Shown here piece after piece: positions 1-10,820 of a stretch of 64,000 nt of DNA. The DNA lies in NCBI GenBank assembly GCA_963971305.1, contig OZ020309.1, positions 14,067,001-14,131,000 on the forward strand. The letters run 5' to 3'. The notes under the pieces were generated by a model. It had not been told where the DNA came from and did not search any database. It saw only the letters and a program-made list of their open reading frames with translations. The DNA is from Arcuatula senhousia (lineage: Eukaryota > Mollusca > Bivalvia > Mytilida > Mytilidae). Numbering within the stretch: position 1 is the first letter of the stretch; each line of letters begins with the position of its first letter. The translations under genes and the position numbers were made by a program.

Positions 1-700
1 ATCAAAATTCCGAAACCTTTGGCAGAATCTACATCCATATTCCATAGTGCAACTAATAAGCCGATTTTCAGTTCCATATTCCAAATAACCTCGGAGGAGC
101 TGTGTGACAAAGGAATAATGTGCCCTAAGGCTACCTATGCAGTCCAGCCCCTAGGGGCATTATCAAATTGCCGAAACCTTTGGCAGAATCTACATCCGTA
201 GTGCAACTACTGAGCGAAGTTTCAGTTCAATATTTCAAATAACCTAGGAGGAGTTGCGTGACGAAGGAATAATGTGCCCTAAGGCTACCTATGCAGCCCA
301 GCCCCTAGGGGCCATATCAAAATTCCGAAACTTGTGGCAGAATCTGCATCCATAGTGCAACTACTGAGCAAAGTTTCAGTTCTGCATTCCAAATAACCTG
401 GGAGGAGTTGCATGACGAAGGAATAGTGTGCCCTAATGCTAACTATGCAGCCCAGCCCCTAACGGCATTATCAAAATTCCAAAACTTTCGCAGAGATACA
501 TCCATAGTGCAACTACTGAGCCAAGTTTCAGCTCCATATTCCAAATAACTTTGGAGGAGTTGCGTGACAAAGGAATAATGTGCACTTAGGCTATCTATGC
601 AGCCCAGCCCCTAGGGGTATTATCAAAATTCCAAAACCTTCGGCAAAGTCCCCACCCACAATGCAATTAATGACCCAAGTTTCATCTTTCTACTCCCAGT
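1..700. repeat. ~150-bp tandem array, copy 1 (left edge)
   Basis: Four to five imperfect units repeat about every 150-155 bp. Each carries the block GCAGCCCAGCCCCTAGGGG followed by a conserved CAAAATTCCGAAAC stretch. Blocks recur near 138, 292, 445 and 599. The array begins before the window. A matching array lies at about 23655-24570. No coding potential is credible. Confidence 0.85.
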
Positions 701-762
701 GGTTACAGAGATTATCCTGGACATTAACGCCATACGTACGTACGTACATCGAACAGCAAAAC

Positions 763-796
763 ATTATCCCCGTGCTTTCGCTAGCGCGGGGATAAT
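763..796. other. GC-rich stem-loop
   Basis: A 13-bp stem with one mismatch closes an 8-nt loop. The arms are ATTATCCCCGTGC and GCGCGGGGATAAT. It sits just right of the tandem array and follows a short CGTA microsatellite. The same hairpin is kept at 24641-24674. Function is unknown. Confidence 0.6.
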
Positions 797-799
797 AGC

Positions 800-1477
800 A
801 TGGCTTTAGAATTGTTGATTTTAAATTAGTACATGTACGTTTTACTTGTACATATTTATACAGTATTATAAGGGCTTCAAAATGCATAAATTAGAACAGA
901 TCTGATTTATGGGTTTAATCACAGATTATCATATGGGAATAAACAGACCGAACGAACATCCCCCCACGCACCCGGGTAGTAACAGACTGTTAAAATTCTC
1001 GATTTTTTTTAATGCACGTGTCATGTATGCTTTAAAACGATTGCCATATATATAATACATTATACTTTGGAGGTTATAATGGTTTTTGGCCATGTTTGCA
1101 ATACAAAGTCAGTTGGCATAGTTTATAATTAGTTGTAATGTTCTCTTTCTAAGACCTGTGTTAGAATTTTTTCAGTATTTTAGGGATAAGTGTCTCTTGT
1201 TTAACGTCTTCATCTTTGATTTTTTATTTCTTTTTTTTTTCCTTCCATGCTTTCTGTTGGAAAAGTTTATTCTTTTTCTTTTCATACTGAAAAATTAATG
1301 GTAAGCTTGATCAAACAGACTGATGTGCTTGTTATAACGCGATTTATATTAATTTTATGTCTATGACTAAACAATCATCACTACGAATATATACGCTTTA
1401 TGTCACTTTGTAAGATTACTTCTATTTGTAAAAAATGTGTGTTATGGCATAATATAGTATGATATCAGTTGATTAAT
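800..1477. other. AT-rich non-coding stretch
   Basis: No ORF of interest. AACAGACC-type motifs near 940-990 may be the outer part of the repeat described at 1478-1993. Confidence 0.5.
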
Positions 1478-1993
1478 TTGCTCTCAACAGACTGACCAAC
1501 AGACCGAGTTCATTATAGCCGACTCACCAACAGACCCAATTTAAGGCAAAAAACATAATAAATGCCACAAAAACGCATGTCTGTCGGTTTTTCTTTCTTA
1601 TATGTACAGTTATATGTCAAACATACATGATGTACAATTTAAGTTGCGTTTTTCGTAATGCTTTCGACTTAATTTTAGCAAAACGCTGTAATGTTTACAT
1701 TTTTGAATGACAAAATTGGTAGAAATATCTCGATGAGTAACACACCTTTCCATTTTGTAGCTTACCAATGTAAGCTAGAGAGAAAAATAATATATGAATA
1801 CGTTCAGTATTCAATATTGTTTTGCCCATTATAAATTGTTTTTTAAATATTTAGTAAAATATATTGACCTTCCTATGCTTTTCTCTCGATAGTATTTTAG
1901 CCGACTCTCCAACAGACCCATTTCCCATATAGCCTCCATGTAAAATAAAACCAACAGACCGAGTTCTCAGTTAGCCGAGTGAAGGAGGTGGAT
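1478..1993 (+). repeat. Dispersed repeat with CAACAGACC end motifs, copy 1
   Basis: Both ends carry the motif GCCGACTC(A/T)CCAACAGACC in the same orientation, near 1518 and 1900. The right end continues into CCAACAGACCGAGTTCTCAG and GCCGAGTGAAGGAGG. A copy in reverse orientation is at 22448-23000 and the duplicated copy is at about 25344-25861. The interiors of the forward and reversed copies are not alike. No ORF was found, so this is a non-autonomous repeat of unknown class. Confidence 0.6.
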
Positions 1994-2323
1994 GTGTAAG
2001 TGGCTCATTCGTGTTCTTAAAAATCATCTTAGCGCCTTTTTTAAAATAAAGATGCAATTCTGAAAATATGACTTAATAAAGCCTTCCGCTCTGTAGAGAT
2101 CTCATGATTACTTTATTGTTCAATATAAAAAGGAGAATGAGAGAGGATATCAATTTCAAATGCAACATGACAGAAATTTTACGGTTAGATAAAATGAATT
2201 TTCAGAAGGTACATCACGTTTAGAAATCACCTTAATTTATGTTGCTTAACATGTTAAAGGAAACACATCATATAACATTTCATGACTAGCTTGGCACCTG
2301 CACCCCTTACCAAGTTTTGAAAT

Positions 2324-2730
2324 TTAAGTTCGATCGATCGTAGAGGAGTCTTTGTTAGCGTAGTGGAATCGTACCGAGCGTAGTACAAGCGTAGTGAAAG
2401 CGTAACACGATCGTAGTGATCGTAGAAGATGCGTAGAAAGGTCGTAGAAGATGCGTAGAAAGGTCGTAGTTGGTCGTGGTATAATCGTAGTATGGTCGTA
2501 GCAAAGTCGCTGAAGCAACGTACTGCACTCGTGGTGGTCGTAGTAGCATCGTACTTGATTTGACAATTGAAAATAAATTCCCCTCGAACTATCGTACTGT
2601 GGTCGTAGCTCTGTCGTACTCGTAGTCACACTGACTACGTTTTAACACAATTGTCGCGACTCTACTACGATCTTTAAGATCGTGAAGGTCGTGGAGAGCG
2701 TAGTAAGATCGTGGTCAGTGTGATGGGGGC
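2324..2730. mobile_element. CpG-rich TIR element A (one end preserved), copy 1
   Basis: The interior is saturated with TCGTAG and TCGTGG hexamers. The right end reads CAGTGTGATGGGGGC followed by TTA, the mirror image of the left end of element B at 21263. No matching left terminus exists, so this is a half element. A 101-codon minus-strand ORF across it is a by-product of the hexamer array (repeating Tyr/Arg/Leu/Ser) and is not called. The G-rich end and TTA flank suggest a PIF/Harbinger-like non-autonomous element, which is inference. Confidence 0.6.
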
Positions 2731-2733
2731 TTA

Positions 2734-4200
2734 AGATTCAAAACTTATGTGAAAAGGCGAGACCCCTTCTGGACAAAGAACATAAAGAGAAGGAGTATAC
2801 AAACAAAAGCTTTGATACAGATTCCCTGTACATATAAAATATGGTAGTTAGGGTTCATTCTTTGCCCATCTTTCCCCCAATTCATTACCAACAATGAACA
2901 AAAGTAATACTCTGTAAGAATCAAAAACGTTCAAAATTCAAGAGACCGTGATACATAAAGACATAAACAACACCAACAAAAAACCAGGAGCCTGAATCGC
3001 TCACTTGACTTAAATGCCTAAATTTTATAAGCCTATTGACATTGAAAGAGTCATAAAGTAAAAGGTTAAACTGAATGCTGCATAATATATTGTGATACTA
3101 TAGGCATGTATTGTTTCAGTTCAATACAAGAATTAGACCCAAAATTATCAGTGAAATAATTTATTCTCCAAAGCAATTTCAAAGTTACAATTTACATGAA
3201 ATTAAAATACATAATAAAATGACTTACTGTAAATACGAATCTTGTTCCACCATTAAGCTTTAAAACCAGAAAGCTAATCTAATCTGCAGAGCGACAATCC
3301 CGCTCTGCATTTATAGTCCATGGGCAGAACTGGTGTAAGCCGGTTCTGACCATGGAATTACCTACTCTGAGATGCCAGGTGCAGAAAGAATTTAACAGTA
3401 TCCAAAAACGTTTAAACAATTACAGTTTTAGAATTTAGCTGTCAATCAAAACGAATCCAAAATTCAAAATAAGGAATTTACATGCATTGTCACATCAATC
3501 AAATGTCTATCAAATTCCAAATACAGTTATAGTTGTTTACATGATTGTTAATCTCAGAGTACATATTGTAAACAACGTAGAAGCACCTGACACCTGTTCA
3601 TGGGAACATACATGAACCATTTCTAGATTCGCACATTTACGTACCATGATCACAATTCTTAAATGTCAAATACTACAAGTTTTATATTGAATTGAAATGT
3701 CAAGTTTAACAACATGTACATGATGTAATAATTATCTATCGTGGTCAGTTAAGTGTATCAATAATATACCTTGATAAATATTCGAATAAATCTTGTAAGT
3801 TATTAATTAATTAAGTTTTACTTCTTAGATTTCTATTATAATATCATTGGTCAATGTCAATGCGTGTCTCTATAGTATTACAATCGTCCTTTTCCCTTGA
3901 AATCTTTGGCTACAATTTTAAATTCATTTCTTTAAGCATTGACCATGACCAATATATTTTTCAACTATCTTCATCTTCCATTTCCTTGGGTCCGTGTGTA
4001 TGCGCTTTGGCTATACGTTTGCGGTGTGTTTATGCGACATTCCTCTTGTCGTATTACAGAGAGTATCTTCTGATTCTTGAAGTGGCTGCCCGCTGCCCCT
4101 ATCCTAGGTTGTCCTCCTTTCTGGAAGATCTTACCCGTCATCGGAAACAGACCGGATGCAAGCCACCCTCTGAGATTCAAGGTATAAAATGACCAACCTA
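2734..4200. other. Non-coding stretch with two adjacent hairpins
   Basis: No recognised gene. Two neighbouring stem-loops stand out at 3285-3309 (9-bp perfect stem, 7-nt loop) and 3317-3356 (7-bp plus 9-bp stems with one mismatch, 6-nt loop). Both are unchanged in the second copy at 27151-27222. A 112-codon plus-strand ORF at 3854-4192 and its antisense ORF are conserved only because the whole segment is duplicated, and match no family I know. Confidence 0.5.
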
Positions 4201-4203
4201 CGC

Positions 4204-4980
4204 TGACCAGGATTTCATGATTAACCAAATATATTCAATTTACCATCGAATTGTGACCAGGATTAATTTACAATTAAATATTTACAACATTGCGACTAGA
4301 TTCAAGTGACCAGGATGTTATATACAATTAATATAACAAAATAACCAGGATTATAGTTATTTACAAAAATAAACATTCAAACAATATGACCAGGATTTTA
4401 ACAAAATATTAAATCGCTTTACCAGGATTATGTTCATGTGGCACCAAAATAGATTGCTAAAATAGATTACTAAAATAGATTACATTTATGTCTGAGCATC
4501 TAAATAAAATAAATTATTCAAAAATTTAACAATTTTAAGCTTACAATTTCACCAGCATAAAACAATTTGACCATGATAAATACGTCTTCATTAAAATTTA
4601 AAGAATTCAAAAACAACTATGACTAGGATTTTTATCTTTAATAAAAATTATTAAAATTAAATTTAACTGTTTGAAACAAAAAAATAAAATTAAGTTTACT
4701 TGTGCCAGGATAAACAATTTACAATGTACAAAAATTATAAACATACAATAATTTCAGGATAATTATAAACATAAATCCACAATATTAATGTCACAGATAC
4801 AAGTCATATTTCGAATAGTCATTAAGTCCACAAGAATCACTTGAATGTAATGTACGAAATTTGATTTCTTCTGGATTACGGAATGTCTAGTCACATCATA
4901 GAAAATAGTCCAATATGAATCACACAATCAAATGTTAATGTCACATCTTCATATCTTCACCTTCTGTCGGCCAGGATACA
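4204..4980 (+). repeat. Cluster of spaced TGACCAGGATT motifs
   Basis: The motif TGACCAGGATT(A/T) or a close variant occurs at 4204, 4254, 4307, 4342, 4387 and 4419, then in weaker form near 4548, 4568, 4620, 4703, 4751 and 4970. All are on the plus strand and are separated by 30-70 bp of unrelated AT-rich DNA. The spacing excludes an ordinary tandem repeat, since only the core is kept. The first six sites recur at 28070-28296. The cluster lies beside the gypsy-like ORFs. Protein binding is inferred from the layout only. Confidence 0.6.
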
Positions 4981-5285
4981 CAAGTCAATACACAGTAAAT
5001 GTATGTCCAATATCTTCATAGCTCCCTCGGCATGTTCCTTAGATATTGTACAAGTAGCTTTGTTGCATCAAAGCGGAAGTCTTCGGATTCATCAGTACAA
5101 GGCAGTACTGTCCATTATACGGGATCCTTAGACGATCATCAAGTTCTGTATATTATGGTCGACAGGATACAATGTTCATCTACGGATAGTCTTTTCATTC
5201 ACTCCGGTGCTGGGTATAAGTAGGCGTGTTTGCGGCTATATACAAAGCGTCTTTAATAATTGCGTACATCTTGTTCTGTCGAGCG

Positions 5286-5900
5286 TCACTTGGTCTTGGG
5301 TTGGCTGGTTGATCCCTTCACCTCCTGCACCAGGCTAGGATATATGAAAGCCGCTTTCTTAGTCTGGTCAGGGGGTTTGCTGTCGATCTTTCGAGTTGTC
5401 TGTGGTGATGGCACTGTCGACGCATCAGTCGGCACGGAAGCGTCGTGCACAGTATATCGTATTGACATCACCTGTCGTTGGCCCAATGCGGAATCATTGT
5501 TGTCTTGCTCCTCCTTCAGGAAACTGATGGCTGGTTCATCACATGGCCAGGACTTACGAATGTCGGCGCCATGTGATACGGACGGTCCCTTGTCCATTCT
5601 GGTCTCCAAGAAACTCTGCCTGGTTTCTTCCAGTCCATACTTCTCCCGAAGGTAGGTCCTTGATAACTGTGGACTGGGTCTGTATATCACCGTGTCTCTG
5701 TTAGTCAACTCATCTGGTGTCTGAGTATGAGGATTCCCACTAGTCATCCTTCTCCTGGTTGGTTGTCGTTGTACCAGTTTATCGTTGTTCCGTTTGACTG
5801 ACAATAATTTTACGATTTTTCTAATGAAATTTAGAAGCCTGCGCCGAAATAATAAAACGATAGCCCCAAAAAAATTATGGAACATGAAATTCACATCCAA
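5286..5900 (-). CDS. Possible third ORF of the gypsy-like element (membrane anchor?)
   Basis: Open frame of about 204 codons on the minus strand, downstream of the integrase in element orientation. It starts at a TTG in the called frame, so the true start is uncertain. A second minus-strand frame stays open from about 6075 to 5900 and ends just as this one begins, which suggests one ORF broken by a frameshift. Near the N-terminus a short hydrophobic run (FFGAIVLLF) is followed by a cluster of arginines and lysines, as in a membrane anchor with a basic tail. The rest is polar, with no motif I recognise. A spacer or env-like ORF is possible by position only. The segment is missing from the second copy of the duplication. 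Confidence 0.3.
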   Translation of the reverse strand: MDVNFMFHNFFGAIVLLFRRRLLNFIRKIVKLLSVKRNNDKLVQRQPTRRRMTSGNPHTQTPDELTNRDTVIYRPSPQLSRTYLREKYGLEETRQSFLETRMDKGPSVSHGADIRKSWPCDEPAISFLKEEQDNNDSALGQRQVMSIRYTVHDASVPTDASTVPSPQTTRKIDSKPPDQTKKAAFIYPSLVQEVKGSTSQPKTK

Positions 5901-6059
5901 TAATTGGGCGTTGCAGGCGTAGATTCGTCAATGGGATCAATTTCATCTAACTCTTGTCTTAACATATCAATTAACATTTCTGAGATATCTCTTAATCTTT
6001 TTGGAAGACGAATCTCATCAAAATTTGGTATTTTTGAATCAAAAGTTTTCCAAAGATTG

Positions 6060-6617
6060 TTATGCCAAAGCTTGAACTGTCTGTAATAACATCTTCAAAA
6101 TCTCTTGTTTTGGTGTTTGTCCACTTGCTCCACTCATCGTCTGAAGAAGGTCAACTTCCATAGGTTCGTCTTTTTGTTGTAGTCCACTGTCGTCATTCAC
6201 TGTTCTGTCTGTCGTTAGTGTCGTCTTTAGTTCTGAAAGTGGTATGTCGTCTTCGTCTGATTCATTTTGTAGTTGTTCTATCCATTTTTTTCTTGCTTGG
6301 AGTCTCTTTCGCAGTTTTAAGAGCGGAACTTCTTCCTCCTCGTCTGAAGATTCCTGTCTTTCTTGCTGCCTGTGCCTTATTGCTACGTTGTTTTCGTTCT
6401 CCTCTGTACTGTCAGCTTCTGATTCATCGGAAACCTCTGGTGGTACGACATACGTAGATTTTCGAAGTATTCTACTAGTGCCATCAGTTGGAATTTGCCA
6501 TTCATCGATCTTTGCAAGTCTCATATGTCTGGCATGCGCCTTAGTTGTAGTACCATTCAATTGATTCTTCAGAACGTAACTCAAAGGTCCTGTCTTACTC
6601 TGTAATAGGGAGTCCAT
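6060..6617 (-). pseudogene. Gypsy-like integrase C-terminal region and acidic tail, copy 1
   Basis: The 185-codon minus-strand frame begins with the end of an integrase C-terminal module (TGPLSYVLKNQL, HARHMRLAKI). It then runs into a tail rich in Glu, Asp and Ser. The preceding frame (about 6800-6618) reads GDPVYLRNHR and KKWTPYYRV, the first part of the same GPY/F-type module, so one frameshift near 6600 separates the halves. Ty3/gypsy pol normally ends this way. The same break occurs at 30998-31555, so it predates the duplication. Confidence 0.75.
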
Positions 6618-7177
6618 TTCTTCTCTAGCTTATTGGTTCTTCGGTGGTTTCGGAGGTATACTGGGTCACCAACGTCGAAAGTCTCTTCTTTTGCATTTTT
6701 GTCTGCGTTCTCTTTTTGTCTTTTCTTCGCTTCCTTCAAATGACAATGCACCAAAAGGAAAGCGTTGTGTTGTTCCTGTAGCGCAATTTTATGTTGGTCC
6801 TATCCCATGTAGCTTTTCCTTGGTTTCAGTATGGTATCCAATGGTAACACCACATCCCTGTTGTACAGTAGGTAGAATGGCGAGACCTTTGATGACTCAT
6901 TCATGTGGAACCGTATAGCTGCTAAGGTTTGATTTAAGTAAAGGTCACATGTGCTGACGTCTTCTTCTATCTTCTTAGCCATAACGTCATGAAGGGTTCT
7001 GTGAAATCTCTCTACCTTACAATTGGCTTGTGGATTGTAGAAGGATGTCTTCACATGATGGATGTTGAGTTCTTTTAGGGTTTCCTCTACTTTTCTGTTG
7101 ATGTTCTCTGTTCCGTTGTCTGATACGAGTTCTAAAGATGCTCCATATCTCGGGAAGATTTCTTCAATCAGAAGTAC
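6618..7177 (-). pseudogene. Gypsy-like integrase core, second half, copy 1
   Basis: The frame at 6800-7177 encodes the second and third catalytic residues of a DD35E integrase. Asp is in LVSDNGTEN and Glu in NCKVERFHRTL, with 35 residues between. In the family this enzyme inserts the reverse-transcribed cDNA. The upstream half lies beyond the repeat array at 7178-7828. Reading across the array shows the frame would be continuous without it. The gene is therefore broken by the array and by the later frameshift. The product cannot be made as one protein. Confidence 0.85.
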
Positions 7178-7828
7178 AAATGACAACAAAGTTCCAGACA
7201 ATAAATTTTGCTACGCCTGACGCGCGTTTCGTCTATTCAAGACTCATCAAAGGCGCTCTACCAAAAATATTGAAAATGCCAAACACTGTATGAATATGAA
7301 GAGCATAGAACAGTATAACCAAAAATACCAAACTGGGGAACCAAATTATTACTAAGATATTCAACCTATGTCTGGGGTAGGAAGAACCTTTGGGTTTAGA
7401 CAATTTTGAAATTTAGACGGATAATTTAAAGCTTTGATGTATTCTCCAACTCAAAAGTGTTGGTGCCGGAGCGGGCTAACCTCGGGGAATTTAGACTCCA
7501 CCAGCAGTGCTAACCTTCACGTGTGTTCGAAATAAAATGACAACAAAGTTCCAGACAATAAATTTTGCTACGCCTGACGCGCGTTTCGTCTATTCAAGAC
7601 TCATCAGAGGCGCTCTACCAAAAATATTGAAAATGCAAACACTGTGTGAATGTGAAGAGCATAGAACAGTATAACCAAAAATACCAAACTGGGGAACCAA
7701 ATTATTACTAAGATATTCAACCTATGTCTGGGGTAGGAAGAACCTTAGGGTTTAGACAATTTTGAAATTTAGACGGATAATTTAAAGCTTTGATGTATTC
7801 TCCAACTCAAAAGTGTTGGTGCCGGAGC
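7178..7828. repeat. 357-bp repeat array inside integrase, two units
   Basis: Two head-to-tail units start at 7178 and 7535 (357-bp period). The second is cut at about 294 bp. Each unit starts AAATGACAACAAAGTTCCAG and its core ends GTGCCGGAGC. A ~62-bp linker follows in complete units. The array sits in the integrase gene without a visible target duplication. The second copy has four units (32115-33480) and a third locus is at 61364-61953. Confidence 0.9.
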
Positions 7829-8968
7829 TATGTTGTTTGCTGATTTATCCGGTACTGCAAAAGCTTCTGGCCAGCCTGAAAAGATGTCAATAAACGAAAC
7901 GATGTATTTGTTTCCAGATAAGGTCGTTGGATATGGTCCCGAAAGGTCTAATGCAATCTTGGCAAATGGATAAGGTGGAATATCCGTCACTTGTGTGGGT
8001 GGTCTGGCTTTTCTTGCGTTTCTCTCTTGGCAAGTGACGCACTCCTCTAAGTATTCATTGGTCTTCTTATACATGTTTGGAAAGAAGTATTTGAGTTTAA
8101 TTGCACCGTAGGTCTTGTCTAGCCCCATATGTCCGAGTTCATCATGGTATTGTTTCAAAACTGTATCTTCTAGTTGTGCTGGAATGTAGAGTCTAAGTCT
8201 GGGATCTTCAGAGTCTTGCTGTGACAGGTAGTAAAGAAGTTTGTCGTCCTGGCTTACGAAGTAGTGAGTGTCTTCCGTTCTTGAAGCTTTACCAGTCTGG
8301 ATCTTTTTCTTGATCGTCTGGATGGTCTCGTCCTTTTCCTGTTCTTTCAATACATTGAGGTCATCAGGAAGGTCAAGCTGGTATTTCTTCGGATCGGCGT
8401 GCGTATCCACTTGGCATTTGACGTAGTTTCTTGGTTGTATCTTGTTTGAATGGATGACACTAACCTCTAGGGCGCGGTCGTCTATGTCTGGTTCATCTAC
8501 ATCTAGTTCTATGTCTGGACTGTTGTCTGGAGATGGTATTCTTGGAAGTAAATCTGCACAATGGTTTTCTTTGCATTTGATGTATTCTATCTTGCAGTTG
8601 TAACCAGTAATGCTGAGAGCCCATTGCTGTATTTTCTTGTTCTCCATAGGTGAATCCAAAATGTACTTGAGTGGCTTATGGTCTGTTCGTATGACAAATT
8701 CTGCATTGTGCAAGTAATGGTCCAACTTCTGTAGGCTGTAGTAGATGGCGAAACCTTCTTTCTCTATGGTTGACCATTTCTGTTGGGATGGACTTGTGCG
8801 AAAGAAAGTAGATTGGTTTTTCTTCTCCTTCGTCTGTCTGTTGGGTCAGGCATGCTCCAATTGATGAATTGCTAGCATCTGAGTACAGTATTTATGGTTT
8901 GTTGATGTCCGGATAGGCTAATAACAGTACCACTGATAAACTTTCTTTAAGGAAGTCGAAGGCTTTTT
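7829..8968 (-). pseudogene. Gypsy-like RT/RNase H end plus integrase N-terminus, copy 1
   Basis: The 318-codon frame (8725-7769) contains, in order, RNase H (RTDHKPL at residues 13-19, KENHCADLLPR near 52), an HHCC zinc finger (His194, His199, Cys229, Cys232) and the start of the integrase core with its first Asp (IALDLSGP, Asp260). The last 18 codons are read from the inserted array. Upstream, 8726-8968 encodes the RNase H start (ILYSDASNSSIGACL, STIEKEGFAIYYSLQKL) in shifted frames with one stop. The RT proper is lost where the 179-bp satellite begins. Order RNase H then integrase fits Ty3/gypsy. Cys51 replaces a Gly found in copy 2. Confidence 0.85.
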
Positions 8969-8969
8969 G

Positions 8970-10203
8970 GCATTCCTTATACCGTTTATTGTTTATTACG
9001 ACATATTGGGACGGCTACCGGACCGATACTTAGTCACGGTCGGACCGGTTGGGGTATGTAGCCCACTTACCCCTCTGTTAGTGCCACCTACTCACTGAAA
9101 GGGGAGGGAAAAGTTCAGAACCATTTTCTATGTACTTATACAGGGCCGTTTATTGTATATAACGACATATTGGGACGGCTACCGGACCGAATCCCGATAC
9201 TTAGTCACGGTCGGACTGGGTGGGGCATGTAGCCCACTTACCCCTAGATCTGTTAGTGCCACCTACTCGCTTATGGATTGAAAGGGGAGGGAAAAGTTCA
9301 GAACCATTTTTTATGTACTTATACAGGGCCGTTTATTGTATATTACGACATATTGGGACGGCTACCGGACCGAATCCCGTTCAGAACCATTTTCTATGTA
9401 CTTATACAGGGCCGTTTATTGTATATTACGACATATTGGGACGGCTACCGGACCGAATCCCGATACTTAGTCACGGTTGGACCGGGTGGGGCATGTAGCC
9501 CACTTACCCCTCTGTTAGTGCCACCTACTCACTTATGGATTGAAAGGGGAGGGAAAAGTTCAGAACCATTTTCTATGTACTTATACAGGGCCGTTTATTG
9601 TATATTACGACATATTGGGACGGCTACCGGACCGAATCCCGATACTTAGTCACGGTCGGACCGGGTGGGGCATGTAGCCCACTTACCCCTCTGTTAGTGC
9701 CACCTACTCACTTATGGATTGAAAGGGGAGGGAAAAGTTCAGAACCATTTTCTATGTACTTATACAGGGCCGTTTATTGTATATTACGACATATTGGGAC
9801 GGCTACTGGACCTATTCCCGATACTTAGTCACGGTCGGACCGGGTGGGGCATGTAGCCCACTTACCCCTCTGTTAGTGCCAACTACTCACTTATGGATTG
9901 AAAGGGGAGGCAAAAGTTCAGAACCATTTTCTTTGTACTTATACAGGGCCGTTTATTGTATATTACGACATATTGGGACGGCTACCGGACCTAATCCCGG
10001 TACTTAGTCACGGTCGGACCGGGTGGGGCATGTAGCCCACTTACCCCTCTGTCAGTGCCAACTACTCACTTATGGATTGAAAGGGGAGGGGAAAGTTCAG
10101 GACCATTTTCTATGTACTTATACAGGGCCGTTTATTGTATATTACGACATATTGGGACGGCTACCGGACCGAATCCCGATACTTAGTCACGGTCGGACCG
10201 GCA
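8970..10203. repeat. 179-bp satellite array, copy 1
   Basis: About seven units, mostly of 179 bp. Each includes GTTTATTGTATATTACGACA, GGGACGGCTACCGGACC and CTTAGTCACGGTCGGACC. Units start near 8984, 9147, 9326, 9407, 9587, 9766, 9945 and 10124. The 9326-9407 unit is shortened. The open frames across it, up to 123 codons, are periodic and are not genes. Homologous array at 34622-35862. Confidence 0.92.
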
Positions 10204-10820
10204 CTAGTAAAGTCATTTGGGATTTGATTGGCCATTTTGGCATTAACCCGATTTGAAAAAGATTTTAAAAAATTGAATTGAATTGATTTAGATTGCCCTC
10301 TCTATTTCAATTCATTTCAATCTTAATCAAACTCTTTGTGATCTAAATCAATGCATTTTGAGACATGCGCCTTGCAGTCAATTAATCTAAATCAATCTCA
10401 CTGACAGCCCCGTCAAACTTCTATGGTTAAACCCAGTCAATCTATTTCAAACCTCATTTATACAACATCCTAGCAGTCAATCAATCCAAATCAATCCATA
10501 GGTTATACCATTTAAACCAACAAGAAACACGATAATTTGAAAGCACTATAAATTTTAGATTTCCGGGAGTATTTTATATTTACACAAATTAAAGTCATTT
10601 TATATCTTATTTATTTTTTTATTATATATTGCGTTCTTATTTTAATTTATTTATTATTATGATTATTTCAATCTTAGTTTTAATTATTTATTCTTAAATA
10701 ACCCAACTGACATGACTGAAAAGTGTTTATAATGTCGGCCGCGGCCGGCCTGATTATAATTCATTATGAAGAACATGTAAACGATATCGTGCATGGTAAT
10801 ATAAATCCTGTAAATCATTG
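10204..10820. other. AT-rich tract with AATCAAT-type motifs
   Basis: The first half is dense in AAATCAATC and its complement GATTTAGATTG. A GC palindrome, GGCCGCGGCC, lies near 10738. No coding potential. In copy 2 the equivalent tract is followed by a 606-bp insertion. Confidence 0.5.

Noticed and set aside
1..700. CRISPR-like array of spaced repeats
   Set aside because: Units are about 150 bp, repeated throughout without unique spacers, in a eukaryotic context: an ordinary tandem array.
2324..2629. 101-codon minus-strand ORF rich in Tyr, Leu, Arg and Ser
   Set aside because: It is the direct translation of TCGTAG-type hexamers in element A; the same composition appears in all frames.
3854..4228. 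112-codon and 85-codon ORFs on opposite strands, present in both segment copies
   Set aside because: Conservation is explained by the duplication itself, the two overlap antisense, and neither has recognisable motifs.
4204..4980. Simple tandem microsatellite explanation for the CCAGGAT motifs
   Set aside because: Spacers differ in length and sequence; only the core motif recurs. Kept as a finding instead.
9220..10256. Series of 76-123-codon plus-strand ORFs
   Set aside because: They recur with the 179-bp satellite period and overlap in several frames, so they reflect the repeat and not a protein.
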